A stretch of 64,000 bases of DNA from Margaritifera margaritifera (lineage: Eukaryota; Mollusca; Bivalvia; Unionida; Margaritiferidae), in the NCBI GenBank assembly GCA_029931535.1, contig JAQPZY010001498.1:2988001-3052000 (forward strand). Direction: 5' to 3'. The notes beneath the pieces are model-generated. The model was given only the letters and a program-made list of their open reading frames with translations, was not told the origin of the DNA and did no database searches. Positions 13,434 through 24,574 of this stretch are shown here, piece after piece (within the stretch, counting starts at the first letter, position 1; every line of letters begins with the position of its first letter). The position numbers and the translations under genes are program-made.

Positions 13434-13510
13434 ATTCTTCTTCTTCTTCTTCTTATTATTATTATTATTTAGACCATACAAATTATTATTAATATTATTA
13501 TTATTATTAT
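13434..13510. repeat. (TTC)n/(TTA)n simple repeat
   Basis: A TTC tract passes into ATT/TTA tracts with one interruption near 13471-13480. Confidence 0.75.
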
Positions 13511-13528
13511 TTATTAATTAATCAATCA

Positions 13529-13602
13529 TTTTTCATGATGTGTGCGAGGGGCGTGAACAATCTGACTCACGACATGGGTGGGTGTCAGAGGGAGAGAGAG
13601 AG
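13529..13602 (+). repeat. dispersed repeat copy, first of a pair
   Basis: Begins tttttcatgatgtgtgcgag and includes ggggcgtgaac and catgggtg, followed by gagaga. The same block recurs in the same orientation at 14679-14740, each time preceded by an (ATT)n-like stretch. This suggests a small dispersed repeat carried together with its simple-repeat flanks. Confidence 0.6.
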
Positions 13603-14678
13603 AAGAGAGAGGTAAATGGGGGATGTTAGAAGACAGAAAAGTAGGGCGCTATTTTTTCTTATTATTTTGTGACATTATAGGACAAGGAGAAATTAACATT
13701 AGGCGACCCTTTTCATGAGTGTCTGAGGACAAGGGTAAATCCTATGTTAGAAATGTTCATTGCCATATTTTTTCATTCATCAGTTTTTGAAGAAACGGTG
13801 TTAGACCTATATTTATTGTGAATGAACGCAGTAACATCTGCAGGGATGCTACAAATCTAAGATTCTGGCACATGTCATGAGATTACAGAGAATGCAGTCC
13901 GTCAACACCCAACAATGTTACAAATTCCCAAACCAGAGATTGTAAATTTTGGTTAAACGCAAAGCGTGGTGTATACAATTTTCATTTCTTGTTCTATCGG
14001 CAGGCTGATTTCAACTGACTGAAAACAATGCATACATTGTTACATTTTCTTAAACTCGTGTTTTGGCTCTAGAATGAGAGTGTAGAATAGGACGAATCAT
14101 ACTCAAGCTATTCTTGCACTGTAAAGTGGCGTGCGGATTTTTTTTTTTTTTAAACGGTAGATCTAATGTTGGAAATTGACCCTTCATACATTTCAGTGTC
14201 AAAATAGGGCTACCTCTACACAAAACTAAGATATCTGACATACAAACAAAAAGCCAACTTTACTCTAGATTTTATATAATCCATGAAATTTACCCTACGA
14301 ATAAAAACTGTTCTACATATTTTGGGATGCAAGTTTTATAAAAAGTACAAAATTAAAGTCACAATGCCTTTTATTTCACGTAATTAATTTGACTAAGGCA
14401 AATTGTTTTGAGCGGTATCTTAAAGTTGGAACAGATAAATCATGAATTAAATCTAAATCATTTTATAGGAAGATCAAGTGTGTCTGTATGTCTGTCAGTA
14501 TTACAAAGTGTGCCTTACGTTATGTCAGCCACGGATAATGTGCATTTTTTTATATCGTACACGGCGTGAAAATGATAAATATAGAGACATAAAAGTACAT
14601 CTAATGGAATTCGTAATTTATGAGAGAGAGAGAGGTCATTATTATTAATTATGATTATTATATGATTATTATTATTAA
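13603..14678. other. non-coding stretch between the two repeat copies
   Basis: AT-rich, with no reading frame showing recognisable motifs. A short poly-T run lies near 14138-14150. Confidence 0.45.
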
Positions 14679-14740
14679 TTTTTCATGATATGTCCGAGGG
14701 GCGTAAACGATCGATATGGGTGCGTGTCAGAGAGAGCGGA
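14679..14740 (+). repeat. dispersed repeat copy, second of a pair
   Basis: Matches 13529-13602 (tttttcatgat, gtccgaggggcgt, atgggtg, gtcagagagag) with a roughly 9-base internal deletion relative to the first copy. Confidence 0.6.
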
Positions 14741-14786
14741 CCTTGCAGCTAACACTAAAGACGGGAGCAACGGACGTTTGAACCGC

Positions 14787-14790
<4 letters not shown>

Positions 14791-14867
<77 letters not shown>

Positions 14868-14873
14868 CAGAGA
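14791..14873. repeat. (TG)n(GA)n compound microsatellite
   Basis: (TG)n at about 14787-14828 joins (GA)n at about 14828-14860, followed by imperfect acagag units. Confidence 0.95.
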
Positions 14874-14879
14874 ATGATA

Positions 14880-17585
14880 ATACTTCTACTTTAAAAAAGA
14901 TATCAAGGCATACAGAGACTTAAAAACAAATTTATGGTATATTTTCCTTTTTAAATTTCAAGATTACATCCCAAAAAATTCACATCCCGAAGAAAACTTT
15001 TTGGGATACAAGCTGACAAGAGTTCATCCATACACTATACAATATATTTGTCCAAAGCATAAATGTAGGTATATCCCAAAATCCATTACTCTACTGCCAG
15101 TTGGGCGACTAGGTGTCATGTTTTTTTCATTTATCCCAATAAAGTCAATTTTTCTTTTATAATTATACCCCAGACTAAATATTAAAATGGTTCTTTATAT
15201 TTCACTTGAATCTGTACAAAGTAGTGGTAAATGCACTCATGCAGTTCCAATGGTAAATTCTGAATGGGGCTCTTATAATCAGTCCATTCACAGGAATGTC
15301 TTTTTGATGGAATAGTGATACATTTGCCAAATGGAATAATCATATCGTTGAAATTCAGTCACTAACTCACACACAACATGTCGTGAAAAAGTCTCTTCTT
15401 GAGGCGACACTTCTTTTAAAAGTTTTTTAAATTTTTATTTTTTTATTTTTTTTATTTGTATTCATGTAGGTCATAAACTTTTTCTGGACTTCGTCCCATG
15501 GAATTCTGTGTAACGCACCAACCTTGTAGCTTCGTTATGGATATGGGCGATTGATCAAAATCTGACCATTTGAACACGTTCAAACTAATCAGTATTCTTA
15601 TAACATTCAGATACCAACGGTTAAAATGTCTGTGTCGTACAGGATGCAATCTTGACAAATTCTCTGTAAATGAGTTCTCGCAACTCCAAAGGTAAACTAC
15701 GAATCCTCTTAACTTCTAAAGTATCCTATATGAGGATCATATTTTGGACCGAATTTACGGTTTAGTGCGAAGTAAATTTACACACCCGGCAAAGTCTAAT
15801 ATAGACATTACAACGAGAATATAATGAATTATGGATAAAACGAATTATCTGCAATATTTAGGGCCCCACGAGGTTCACTATCAACATGTTTTACTGCATC
15901 AGTTCATTTTATATTTCAAAGCGTCAACCATTTTCTTTAGGTATCACTATACTAATTGGGCCACTCTGCTGTTATTACATCCAATTGTAGTATCTAAAAC
16001 AATCATTATTATATTTTCTCCAATATTTATTGGAGATTTGCTTACCAGTGAAAATTGTTACTTGCATTAAATAGAAAGTAGCATTAAAGTCTAAACAGAA
16101 AATAAAATGTTTATTGAGTTAAGAGTTTTGGTTTTTGTGTAGGATGACAAAGAAAACAAATGTGATTTGGTCGGTTCCGGAAAGGTCACTTGCACTAAAC
16201 ATTCCAGTCATGATTAAGATAGTCTTTGTGCATCTAAACATATAACTAATTCACTGGATTTCATCACAAATGTAGAAAAATTAACAAAATATATAAGGAA
16301 AATAATTAGTGTAGTAAAACGGTTAAGGGTGGAGTGATAGTAGGGCTGATTTTGTTACCAATGTTAGGAAAAAGAAGAATTAAGTTCAGCATATTTTTAC
16401 TTTGTAAGCTACGAACATTCCAGAAAAATGTGCTAATTTTCTTCAGAAAGATTACAACAAAATTGTCACCGACGTTATTCTCGTACAAATGAACACTATG
16501 TGTCTTTTTTGTTACGAAGCTGTAAATGGATGTTATAGTTAACTCTATTACATTATTGTGTTCCATTTTTGGGGAAATGGGTTTTTGACCCATGAAATTA
16601 AGCAGCTCACAGGGCTTCTGTGATTCGACAGTTAGTGAAAAGAACCTGATTCTTGGATATCTAAAAGCGACATCGCGTAATGTGTACAGATTTCAACACT
16701 GATTATATGGAACTAAAGTGTTGGTCACTCCAATGCTTCAGCCTTTCCAGCATTTTCTATATATTTTATCAACCGATTAATAATCAATAATTACCTACCT
16801 TGAATATATGATTTGTAAAATATATTCCCAGATGAAAATTTCGACTTATAACTGATTTGATAATGTAGCAGAAGAAAACTCGAGGCTTCATCATTTTTAT
16901 TTGTGCTTTCTCTTCGTAATCTGACTGCTTTGTGCTCCTTTTATTAGACTAATCCATCCAAAAAGAGCCAGGGACCAATAGCTTACAGTTACCAACCAGT
17001 TTACTGATAAAACAACGGTAACATGTCGCAAGCTGGATTTTCGTCTGCTAAACGATGAAATTTGTAATAAATCGGAAATTTTCCTCTACAAATGTGTTTA
17101 AAAAGTCATTTGTTTAAGGTAGGTAATGAGTAATTTTCAACCGGTTGTTGCATTTTCTAGAAACTGCTAGAAAGGTTGAATCATGGTTGTGTGTTCCAAA
17201 ATGTTGTTATGGTAACAAGGAACTTCTCCTTGATAACAATTGCTGAAGAGGGGAACATTGCTGCCATTTTTGCACACAGATAATCGTTGCTGACAAAGTA
17301 CCTCATACAGGACTGAATTGAGGGTATCTTTATTTTACCAGTAATTCTTCCATCCCCATTCTTATGTATAATTCCAAGCAGATCAGGTTGCTATATCAAA
17401 CAATCACACATTATAATATTGCTTTATTTAAAAACCATACAGAACAAAAAGATACCCTCTTGAGGCGTTTCTATCACCTTCTCTGAACATTCAATACATT
17501 TTTAGCCTTATGAACAAAAGTACCATGAACGACACAGTATGTTTAATAGTCCTCTCTGTAAGTGAAATTTTTGTTCAGAAACAAT
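14880..17585. other. non-coding stretch, no gene seen
   Basis: No recognisable coding sequence. Frames at 15831-16070 and 16306-16593 have low-complexity AT-driven composition. A homopolymer-rich patch lies near 15418-15460. Confidence 0.5.
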
Positions 17586-17589
17586 GGGT

Positions 17590-17985
17590 ATTCTTTCCGT
17601 CAACGACCTTGACCTTTGATCTTTTGATCCCAAAAGCAATAAGCTTCTTCTTCCTACCTACCAATGCAAGCCACCCGCAAAGTTTGTTCAGGTCTATAAT
17701 GTAGAACTAATAATACTGTGCGGAAACCATTTTTCTGCCTTCAGTCAACTGAAGAAAAACTCGAATTATTGTGCAGAAACCAGTTTTCTTCCTTCAGTCG
17801 CAGTGACATCGACCTTTGAGCTATTGATCTCGAAATTGACAGGGTTCTTCATTACCCAGTTGCAAGCCATCCGCAAAGTTTGGTAACTGTAGATGGTGGA
17901 CAACTCGAGTTACTGTGCGGAAACGAAATTGGTAACAGAACGACGGACGGACGGACGGACATAATAAAATCAGAGCTCCGCCTTT
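17590..17985 (+). repeat. mollusc-type dispersed repeat with gacggacggac tail
   Basis: Contains gaccttgacctttgatc, tgcaagccacccgcaaagttt, actgtgcggaaacc twice or more, and ends in (GACG)n followed by cagagctccgcc. Two partial monomers are visible (about 17605-17720 and 17800-17930). A reverse-oriented relative lies at 42045-42560. I associate this family with mollusc genomes from memory. Confidence 0.6.
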
Positions 17986-17989
17986 TGGC

Positions 17990-19628
17990 AGGCGTATCAA
18001 ATAAAACTTATCAATATTTTCCAATATTTCATCTGATATTAGTGTAAGACGATAATGGCTATATCTAATCTGACTGTGCAATATTACATCGTCTAATTCT
18101 GTATCAAGTATGCCGGTAGTATTATGAGTTAATGGAACACTTTTAGGTTTGTTTTGGCTTATTGATCCGCACCAATTGATAGCCAAATTAGATGTATATC
18201 TTAAGTAATGAAAAGGAATATCAAAACATGTATAAAGAACATAAGTTAAGGCTAAAAAAATATTTCATCAAAAAATGTCATATTCTCAGTTATGTCATTA
18301 AAACATTATGGAAACGAGTATGGAACAGAGATCACACCCTGGAGAATGACTTTAGTCTTCGCTTAACACTCTTTGACGCCTGTACTCCAACTAATTAATG
18401 TTGGTTAATTACATATAAATTGATTTAGTGGTATAGAGTTTAACATAAGTACAAAGGGCCCTATCGAAAAAGCAGACATTGATGTAAATGCTAAATAAAG
18501 CGCATAATTGTCCGGTTTCTTGTTAATACCCATATCATCATATATAGCTGAAAATGCCTTATCGCATAACGCCGACCTTTGACCTCTTGATTTGGAAACG
18601 GCGTTAAGGATGAAGTCCACGACGATTCAAAGCTTTGCAGAATTCTAAGATCGTCCATGTCTGAAAACATAGTTGAAAGTACACAAACCACCAAGAAACT
18701 GCACATCAATATTTTCCGGCCATTTCATTACATCTGCGGGTCTAAAGACTTCATGAATAGATATTTAATTGCTCTTGAACAGCCACGTAAACCAAGCGCC
18801 TCAAGCATTATTTACTTCTGCAAAAGAATTTGTCCCCTGCCTCTTCACACCTCACATGTATTAGAAAACGGTTAGAGAATAAAAGCGACGGAGTTTTTTG
18901 GTGGAATGTGTTATTATTTTTAACGATTCTATGTTATCATAAACTTACAGCTCTGACCGATCTTAGAATTTTTGTAATATTTTGTAGTTGTCAAATACTA
19001 GATACACCAGAAACACAAAATAAGCTTTACATATATAATTCTAGCTGTATGAATGTACATTCATCACATATACACTAGTAAATAGGTCTAATACAAAGGG
19101 ACATAATCCTGACATCACTATCAAAATTGGGCAATGACGCCCCAGCGCCATTACGCAGTGATTCAAAGGGATAATCCTGCCTTCACATTTAATTTCACTA
19201 CATTAATCCGCGGTTAATTCTAAGCTATTGCACGAATTTTCAAAGGTTTTGCTAATCAGATAATCAACATATGGGCCGAAATTTAAGTGCCACAAGACCG
19301 CGCCATATTCATTATTTGAACAGTATTTATTTAGGAATACATTTTCATGTGTAATTAACAACAATATAATATATATGGGGAATCAGTAGAAAGCTAGAAG
19401 CTTGTTGAAAACTTTCTCCCCTTTAATTCCATATTCATTCTATCCCGGTACCCAGAGACGAACTACGATGACGTCATACCTGCATATCTCGCTGGTAATA
19501 ATGGTTGGAATTTACACGTTTTCAAGCGAGCTTACATTCCTCATACTGCTCTGTGTTTTTTGTATATATGAAACGTTTGCACGTGTACTTTTTCTTAAGA
19601 TCAATATTAGTTAAAACAAAGGGATTCT
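17990..19628. other. non-coding stretch, no gene seen
   Basis: AT-rich spacer up to the left edge of the Penelope-like cluster. Short frames at 18405-19078 on both strands have no motifs that support a gene. Confidence 0.45.
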
Positions 19629-19665
19629 AAAGCTGATAATGTATAAACTGTTCAATTTCATACAC

Positions 19666-19737
19666 AATAAATACATTGAAAGCTAACCTGAAGCTTTCTT
19701 CCTTGTACTAAGGACTTCATCAGCAGAATGATTTATT
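19666..19737 (-). ncRNA. hammerhead-ribozyme-like motif in Penelope terminal repeat
   Basis: Read on the minus strand: CTGATGA (19723-19717), a hairpin with stem TCCTT/AAGGA, then GAAA (19698-19695), then a GC-containing hairpin. The outer flanks AATAAATCATT (19737-19727) and AATGTATTTATT pair with one bulge, giving a candidate stem I. Hammerhead motifs are known in Penelope-like terminal repeats. The unpaired bases beside the core are not ideal, so catalytic activity is unproven. Confidence 0.5.
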
Positions 19738-19957
19738 CTCTGCTGATTGTTAACATCACCCGAGGGAATAGTGAGCGATGTTAACAAATTGTCCCAGATA
19801 TGCGGCAGATTGTAACGGCCCGCGTCCCTGTTCAGCGTTGAATTGTGAGCACGGATGTATGTAGCCTCTTTAACCCCCCGCTCAAACCATGATTGTTCTC
19901 GATCTAAGATATTTACTGAGTCCCAAGGTACCGTATGGCCCGATGGAACATCGTGTT
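19683..19957 (-). pseudogene. C-terminal part of Penelope-like endonuclease protein
   Basis: About 91 codons read without a break on the minus strand to a TAG at 19685-19683. No start codon is present, as expected of a 5'-truncated copy. Diagnostic stretches are ILDREQSWFERGVKEA, STLNRD and RYNLPHIWDNLL. These match the end of the GIY-YIG endonuclease region and C-terminal tail of Penelope-type proteins as I know them. This small piece preserves the part of the protein that the neighbouring plus-strand copy has lost, so it is useful for classifying the family. It cannot be functional alone. Confidence 0.8.
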
Positions 19958-19960
19958 AAT

Positions 19961-20115
19961 GTTAACATCGCTCACTATTCCCTCGGATGATGTTAACAAT
20001 CAGTAGAGAATAAATCATTCTGCTGATGAAGTCCTTAGTACAAAGATGAAAGCTTCAGGATAGATTTTAATTTATTTATTGTGTATGAAATTTAACAGTT
20101 TAGGCATTATCAGCT
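19961..20115 (+). repeat. Penelope-like terminal repeat (pLTR), plus-strand arm
   Basis: A 155-base arm that is the reverse complement of 19631-19785 with scattered differences. It includes the end of the ORF coding sequence (a stop interrupts it), the 3' untranslated part and a weaker hammerhead-like core. It directly precedes the plus-strand reverse transcriptase ORF, as in the usual Penelope arrangement. Confidence 0.75.
20009..20076 (+). ncRNA. hammerhead-like motif, degenerate copy
   Basis: CTGATGA at 20023-20029 and GAAA at 20048-20051 are intact. The stem II partner has changed (AAAGA instead of AAGGA), as has the stem III side. The copy is probably inactive, and it mirrors the better preserved copy on the other arm. 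Confidence 0.4.
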
Positions 20116-21212
20116 GTGAATAATACTACACAGTTAAGCTTTCACCAAAGTATACCGATTAACTACGGATCGGGAATCCTAAAAGATGTGCGGCAATATG
20201 AAGGAATGGCTAGGAAGGTTGCTCGTTTTAAGAATCATTTGAGATTCAGTTTACATTGTAAGCACCACGGAGTGATACCAGTTAGCTTGAGACTGAAAAG
20301 GGCTAGTCAAAGTCATCAGGTTCAGAAGATTTTACGTAGAGCGGAAAGTGCATTATTGAATTAGCGGATTACGGATATTTATCGAAAAATAAAACATCTG
20401 GAAACAACGGAAGGTTATCGGAAGAGGGTAAGACAGAAATGGTTAGGCTGACAACGCTTGCGCAGTGGAGGGAGCATGAGGACTGTAAACAAAGACAAAT
20501 TAATAAGTTTGAGATTTTAAATAAGAAAAGGGTTGTTAACAAGCAATGTGATAGTGATTCTGTGTCGGATAGTTGGGGGTGAAAAATGTGTATCAGCGTA
20601 CATTCTCTGAATCAGAACTATCGGTGTTAAAAAAAGGTTTGAACTTTGCAGTTTCACCGGAAAAAATGCCAGTTGTTGATTTACTGACAGCTACGGAATC
20701 TGCTGACAGGAATTTACTTAATATGGACGCCGATGAACTCAGAGCCGATGTGGTTGGTATCTTGAAAAAGAAGGGTAATCGGACCAAACCTAACATTAGT
20801 AAGGATGAAAGAAAAGCCTTGACCAATCTTCAAAGAGACAAGGACATCATTATTCTTCCTGCAGATAAGGGTCGGTGCACTGTTGTAATGGACAAATCTA
20901 CTTACAAAGAGTTATGTGTGAACATGCTTCAGGACTCTAACGCATACAAGAAATTGGCACGTGACCCCACTACCAAATACAAGAAAGAACTGTCAGATTA
21001 CATCAGAGATTTACATGAGAAAGAGAAGATAATTGATTGGTCACTTAGTAGACTATTATATCCTACTACTGAATCACCTCCGAAGTTTTACGGTTTACCA
21101 AAGATCAATAAAAAGAATATGTCATTGCGGTTGATAGTCAGTAGTGTGGGCTCTATTACCTACAATTGTGCAAAATGTTTGACCAAAATTTTATCACCAT
21201 TAGTTGGAAATA
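20116..21212 (+). pseudogene. Penelope-like reverse transcriptase, N-terminal half
   Basis: First fragment 20116-20364 carries the family's N-terminal RFKNHLRFSLHC motif. Stops and a frameshift interrupt 20362-20580. The main frame then runs 20573 to about 21210. Clear family motifs are the segment with LKKGLNFAVSP, the RT core start ILPADKGRCTVVMDK, and YGLPKINK followed by LRLIVSSVGSITYN and ILSPLVGNTE. Protein order and spacing fit a Penelope-type RT. These elements prime at chromosomal breaks and integrate with a GIY-YIG endonuclease. The frame is cut at about 21212, where a reversed transposon fragment begins, and roughly 50 family residues are missing before it resumes near 22940. Confidence 0.9.
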
Positions 21213-22454
21213 CTGAATCTTGGAAATTTTCCACGGAGGTATTTGAAAGCTGCTTGTGTTTTGTCCATGGCCTCGACAAAGTTCTTCATCAGACCCAGCT
21301 TGATGTGCAAGAGTGGTAACAAAATCTTCCTTGATTCAACAAGTGGTGGATGCTGAACACTTTTCATCTCAGGCTCAAATGACTGTTGGAGTGGCCAATC
21401 TCTCTTGATGTAATGAGAATCTCTCGCACGACTATCCCAGTTGCAGAGAAAACAGCAGTACTTTGTGTATCCTGTCTGCAGACCAAGCAAGAGAGCAAGA
21501 ACCTTGAAATCGCCACAAAGCTGCCACTGATGTTGGTCATAGTTTATGCACCTCAAAAGTTGTTTCATGTTTGCATAGGTTTCCTTCATATAGACTGCAT
21601 GACCAACTGGAATTGATGGCAAAACACTGCCATTATGCAGCAAAACAGCTTTAAGACTCGTCTTCGATGAATCAATGAACAGTCTCCACTCATCTGGATC
21701 ATGAATGATGTTGAGGGCTGCCATCACACCATCGATGTTGTTGCAGGCTACAAGATCACCTTCCATGAAGAAGAATGGGACAAGATCCTTTTGACTGTCA
21801 CGGAACATGGAAACCCTAACATCACATTCCAGGAGATTCCACTGCTGTAGTCTGGAGCCCAACAGCTTTGCTTACTCTTGGGTAGTTCCAAATCCCTAAC
21901 AAGGTCATTCAGTTCACCTTGTGTTATGAGGTGTGGTTCAGAGGAGGAGGATGGGAGAAAATATGGGTCATGTGACATTGATGGCTTAGAACTAGAAGTT
22001 TCATCCTCTTCCTCTTCCTCATCTGACTCAAGTGAGAATGATTCTGGTGCATCAGGAACCGGCAGTCCTTCTCCGTGGGGTACTGGGAGTATAGCTGACG
22101 GAATGCTTGGATAATGCACAATCCACTTTTTCTTCTTTGACACACCTTTCCCAACTAGAGGCACCATGCAGAAGTAACAATTGCTGATATGATCTGTTTG
22201 CTCTCTCCAAATCACTGGCACTGCAAAAGGCATAGATTTCCTTTTCCTGTTCAACCACTGGCAAAGATTTGTTGCACAAGTGTTGCAGCATATGTGTGGG
22301 GCCCACATCTTGTCCTGATCTCCAATTTTACAGCCAAAATAAAGGTAATAGGCTTTCTTAACCATAGTGGTTATACTGCGCTTTTGTTATGCAAAAGTCA
22401 CTTCACCACAAACATAGCAGAAGTTATCTCATTGTTCACACAATTACGAGGCAT
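21213..22454 (-). pseudogene. truncated invertebrate transposon-type protein (family unnamed)
   Basis: Likely original start is the ATG at 22454 (MPRNC). A frameshift and a stop interrupt the first 40 codons, around FCYVCGEVTF. The frame 22365-21880 carries WAPHICCNTC and YFCMV (paired cysteines, probable zinc binding), an acidic serine-rich linker and ITQGELNDLVRDLEL. After a frameshift near 21870 the frame continues to 21213 with VPFF, DPDEWRLFIDSSKTSLKAVL, GHAVYMKETY, LGLQTGYTKYCCFLCNWD and HIKLGLMKNFVEAMDKT. It stops after KYLRGKFPRFS. I recognise it as a multicopy 'uncharacterised protein' of arthropods, cnidarians and molluscs that is very probably transposon-derived. The C-terminal half is absent. 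Confidence 0.75.
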
Positions 22455-22935
22455 CTCTGCTCACTTTGGCTAAACAGAAATGTGTCCCTTTGCAAAATCA
22501 AACACTGACAAATAAGAGAGCACGACACTGTATGATTTGTAGAGCTGATATAGGGCAATTTCTTCAGCAGAGTGATGTAAGCTTAGTTATGATTGCATCA
22601 TCCATGACTTATAGGAATAACATGATGCAATTCATATCATGTATGAAGCAATACCAGCTTCAGATTGCATCATTCATTTGTTTTGCCTAAAAAGCAAGTA
22701 CTGTCCAAACCCAGTCATAGATTTATTCATAGATCCAGTCAAAGATGTATTTTTAGCCATTTCTGGTTTAAATTGAGATCCCTTCCCTTTATAACTCACT
22801 TCATCCTCCACCATTCCCAAGTCAAGGGTCGTATATACTGACCCAGTATAATATCTTTAAAACTAGAGCCAATCAACAATTTTAAGCATCATTTTCGTTC
22901 TCAGTGACCCAGAATTAGTAAAGTTTTACAACATT
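21213..22935 (-). mobile_element. opposite-strand transposon fragment nested in the Penelope copy
   Basis: This block separates the two halves of the reverse transcriptase. Its coding part runs 22454 to about 21213 on the minus strand, with a non-coding flank from 22455 to about 22935. The left junction shares the bases actgaatct between the two proteins' readings. No clear target duplication or inverted termini were found, which suggests microhomology-mediated insertion or rearrangement of a fragment instead of clean transposition. Edges are uncertain by about 30 bases. Confidence 0.65.
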
Positions 22936-23943
22936 TATTGCGGAAGCGTTTTTGCTGTAGACCAGTGTTATCATCTGATATTACCCTTACAAAGAGAACA
23001 CCACTTTCATCACAACAATTAACAAGACTGTTGGAGTTGTGCTTGAAGTGCACATACTTTGTGTATGATGGAATTTTTTACCGTCATTATACACAGTGCT
23101 GCGATGGGGTCGCCAGTTTCCCCTATAGTGTATAATTTATATATGGAACATTTTGAGTGGTTACCGCTCACCACTGCTCCACATCCCCCGGGTTGTTGGT
23201 ATAGATATGTGGATGACACACACTTAGCAGAAGGTAGAATATGTAACTGAGTTCATATATCACAATAATAGCACTAATCCAGATTTTACATTCACCATAG
23301 AAAAGGGAATAAATGGCGGATTAGCATTTTTGGACACGAACACGGTCAGAAACATCGACGGCACCTTGAAAGTTACGGTTTATCGTAAACCTATGCATAC
23401 AGACCAGTACCTTGATTTTGACTCGCACCATCAATTAGATCAGAAACTTGGGGTTGTCAGAATATTACATCATAGAGCCAAAGTCGTTACATCTGACCCC
23501 ATAGATTTAAAACAAGAACTCGATCATGTCAATGCTGCCATCAAGAGGTGTCATTATCCGGATTGGGGGATTAAGAAGGTCACCAACAGGCTGAACGCTA
23601 GTCAAAGTGACAGTACCGGGAAGAGCCGACCAATAACAAATAAAATTGACTCGAAAGGTAGCATCATCCTACCTTATGTGAAAGGGACTTCCGAATGCCT
23701 GAAACGCGTTTTTCAGCGACAGAAAATTAATGTGTGTTTTAAACCATACCGGACCATAAGACAGATGCTAGTTTACCCAAAGGATAAGTCTAATCAGAAA
23801 GATATTTGTGGACCTATCTATCACATAAAGTGTGTGAAGGACAAGGTGACAGTCAGTGCCTTCACAACTACATTGGGGAAACGGAAAGGATATTGAAAAC
23901 GAGATTCAACGAACATAGAAGACCAAGTTCAAGTTCGTCTGAG
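22936..23943 (+). pseudogene. Penelope-like reverse transcriptase, C-terminal half, with partial GIY-YIG
   Basis: Resumes with SSDITLTKRTPLSS and LLELCLKCTYF, then shifts frame to AAMGSPVSPIVYNLYMEHFE and the catalytic WYRYVDDTH (YVDD box, about 23197-23220). A break follows, then 23330-23896 gives AFLDTNTV, KVTVYRKPMHTDQYL and GPIYHIKC. A last frameshift leads to YIGETERILKTRFNEH and ends at RRPSSSSSEV. The GPIYHIKC and YIGET pair is the start of the GIY-YIG endonuclease. The remaining endonuclease residues and the C-terminal tail are missing because the reading runs into the GC-rich island at about 23944. At least three frameshifts make it non-functional. Confidence 0.88.
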
Positions 23944-23944
23944 G

Positions 23945-24340
23945 TACATCGACCAACAAGTCAATCTCCGGGTGGCCTAGTCTGGCGACACCATGGCCGG
24001 CGACCGGAACATTACCTCAAACAGGATCACGGATCTGGCGGCTCCCATTAGCGACCACGACGCGGTGAGAAAACAGTACGTCTCTGCTGTGGTGGCAAAA
24101 AGAAAACTTAAACCGCCGGGCGCCACAAATCAGACGTGCCGACGCGGTTAGGAAACAATGTGTCGACACCGCGGATGCAACCTTGGAAGAATATGTAAAT
24201 CGCCAATCCGCGGGAAGGTTCCCCAAGGCGGGTGATAGCATGGCTGGCCCCCTAAATGTGACCTCGAACAGGATTGTTGGGGTTGCGGATCTCCCAATTG
24301 TGGCAGCCAAAAGCTATATGGATGAGCTTAAACGTTGGAC
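23945..24340 (+). pseudogene. phage tail-fibre-like repeat protein fragment
   Basis: Two and a half copies of a repeat are visible. The unit reads roughly: YIDQQV..., SGDxMAGxxNxTSNRIxxxA, then DAVRKQYV. The first MAGDRNITSNRITDLAAP begins at the ATG at 23993 and is preceded by RYIDQQVNLRVA and a TAG. The second (MAGPLNVTSNRIVGVADLP) begins at about 24239, in another frame, preceded by DAVRKQCVDTA. This is the pattern of phage tail-fibre and adhesin repeats (N.I..LA.P....DA..K.YVD). From memory, similar repeats occur in multicopy, uncharacterised proteins of cnidarians and molluscs. A stop and a frameshift near 24095-24135 show decay. The function in an animal genome is unknown; attachment or trimeric fibre structure is inferred only. 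Confidence 0.6.
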
Positions 24341-24574
24341 GAGGCCTCTGGCCAGATAGTCATCGAGCAGTGGGGTCACCCAGATCACCCGAGGCCTAAC
24401 TGAAACCAGCTGGGGTTAATCGCACTTTCACTGCAGCAGCTAGCGCTAACAATTATTATTTCTAAATCGAGACCGCAGACATTGTCGATGCGCTCTCTCC
24501 GTCGCCCCTGCCGTGGCTATACAGTGAAGAGCAAACGCTCACCCGCATCAGAGGGCGTAAGACCCGTTTCTCTT

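Larger units (their letters stand above)
19629..19960 (-). mobile_element. inverted 3' fragment of a Penelope-like element
   Basis: A 5'-truncated copy lying head to head with the larger plus-strand element. It has the 3' end of the ORF (19683-19957) and the downstream terminal-repeat sequence. Its first 155 bases (19631-19785) form an inverted repeat with 19961-20115. Penelope-like elements are known for such terminal repeats flanking a partial inverted copy. Confidence 0.75.
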
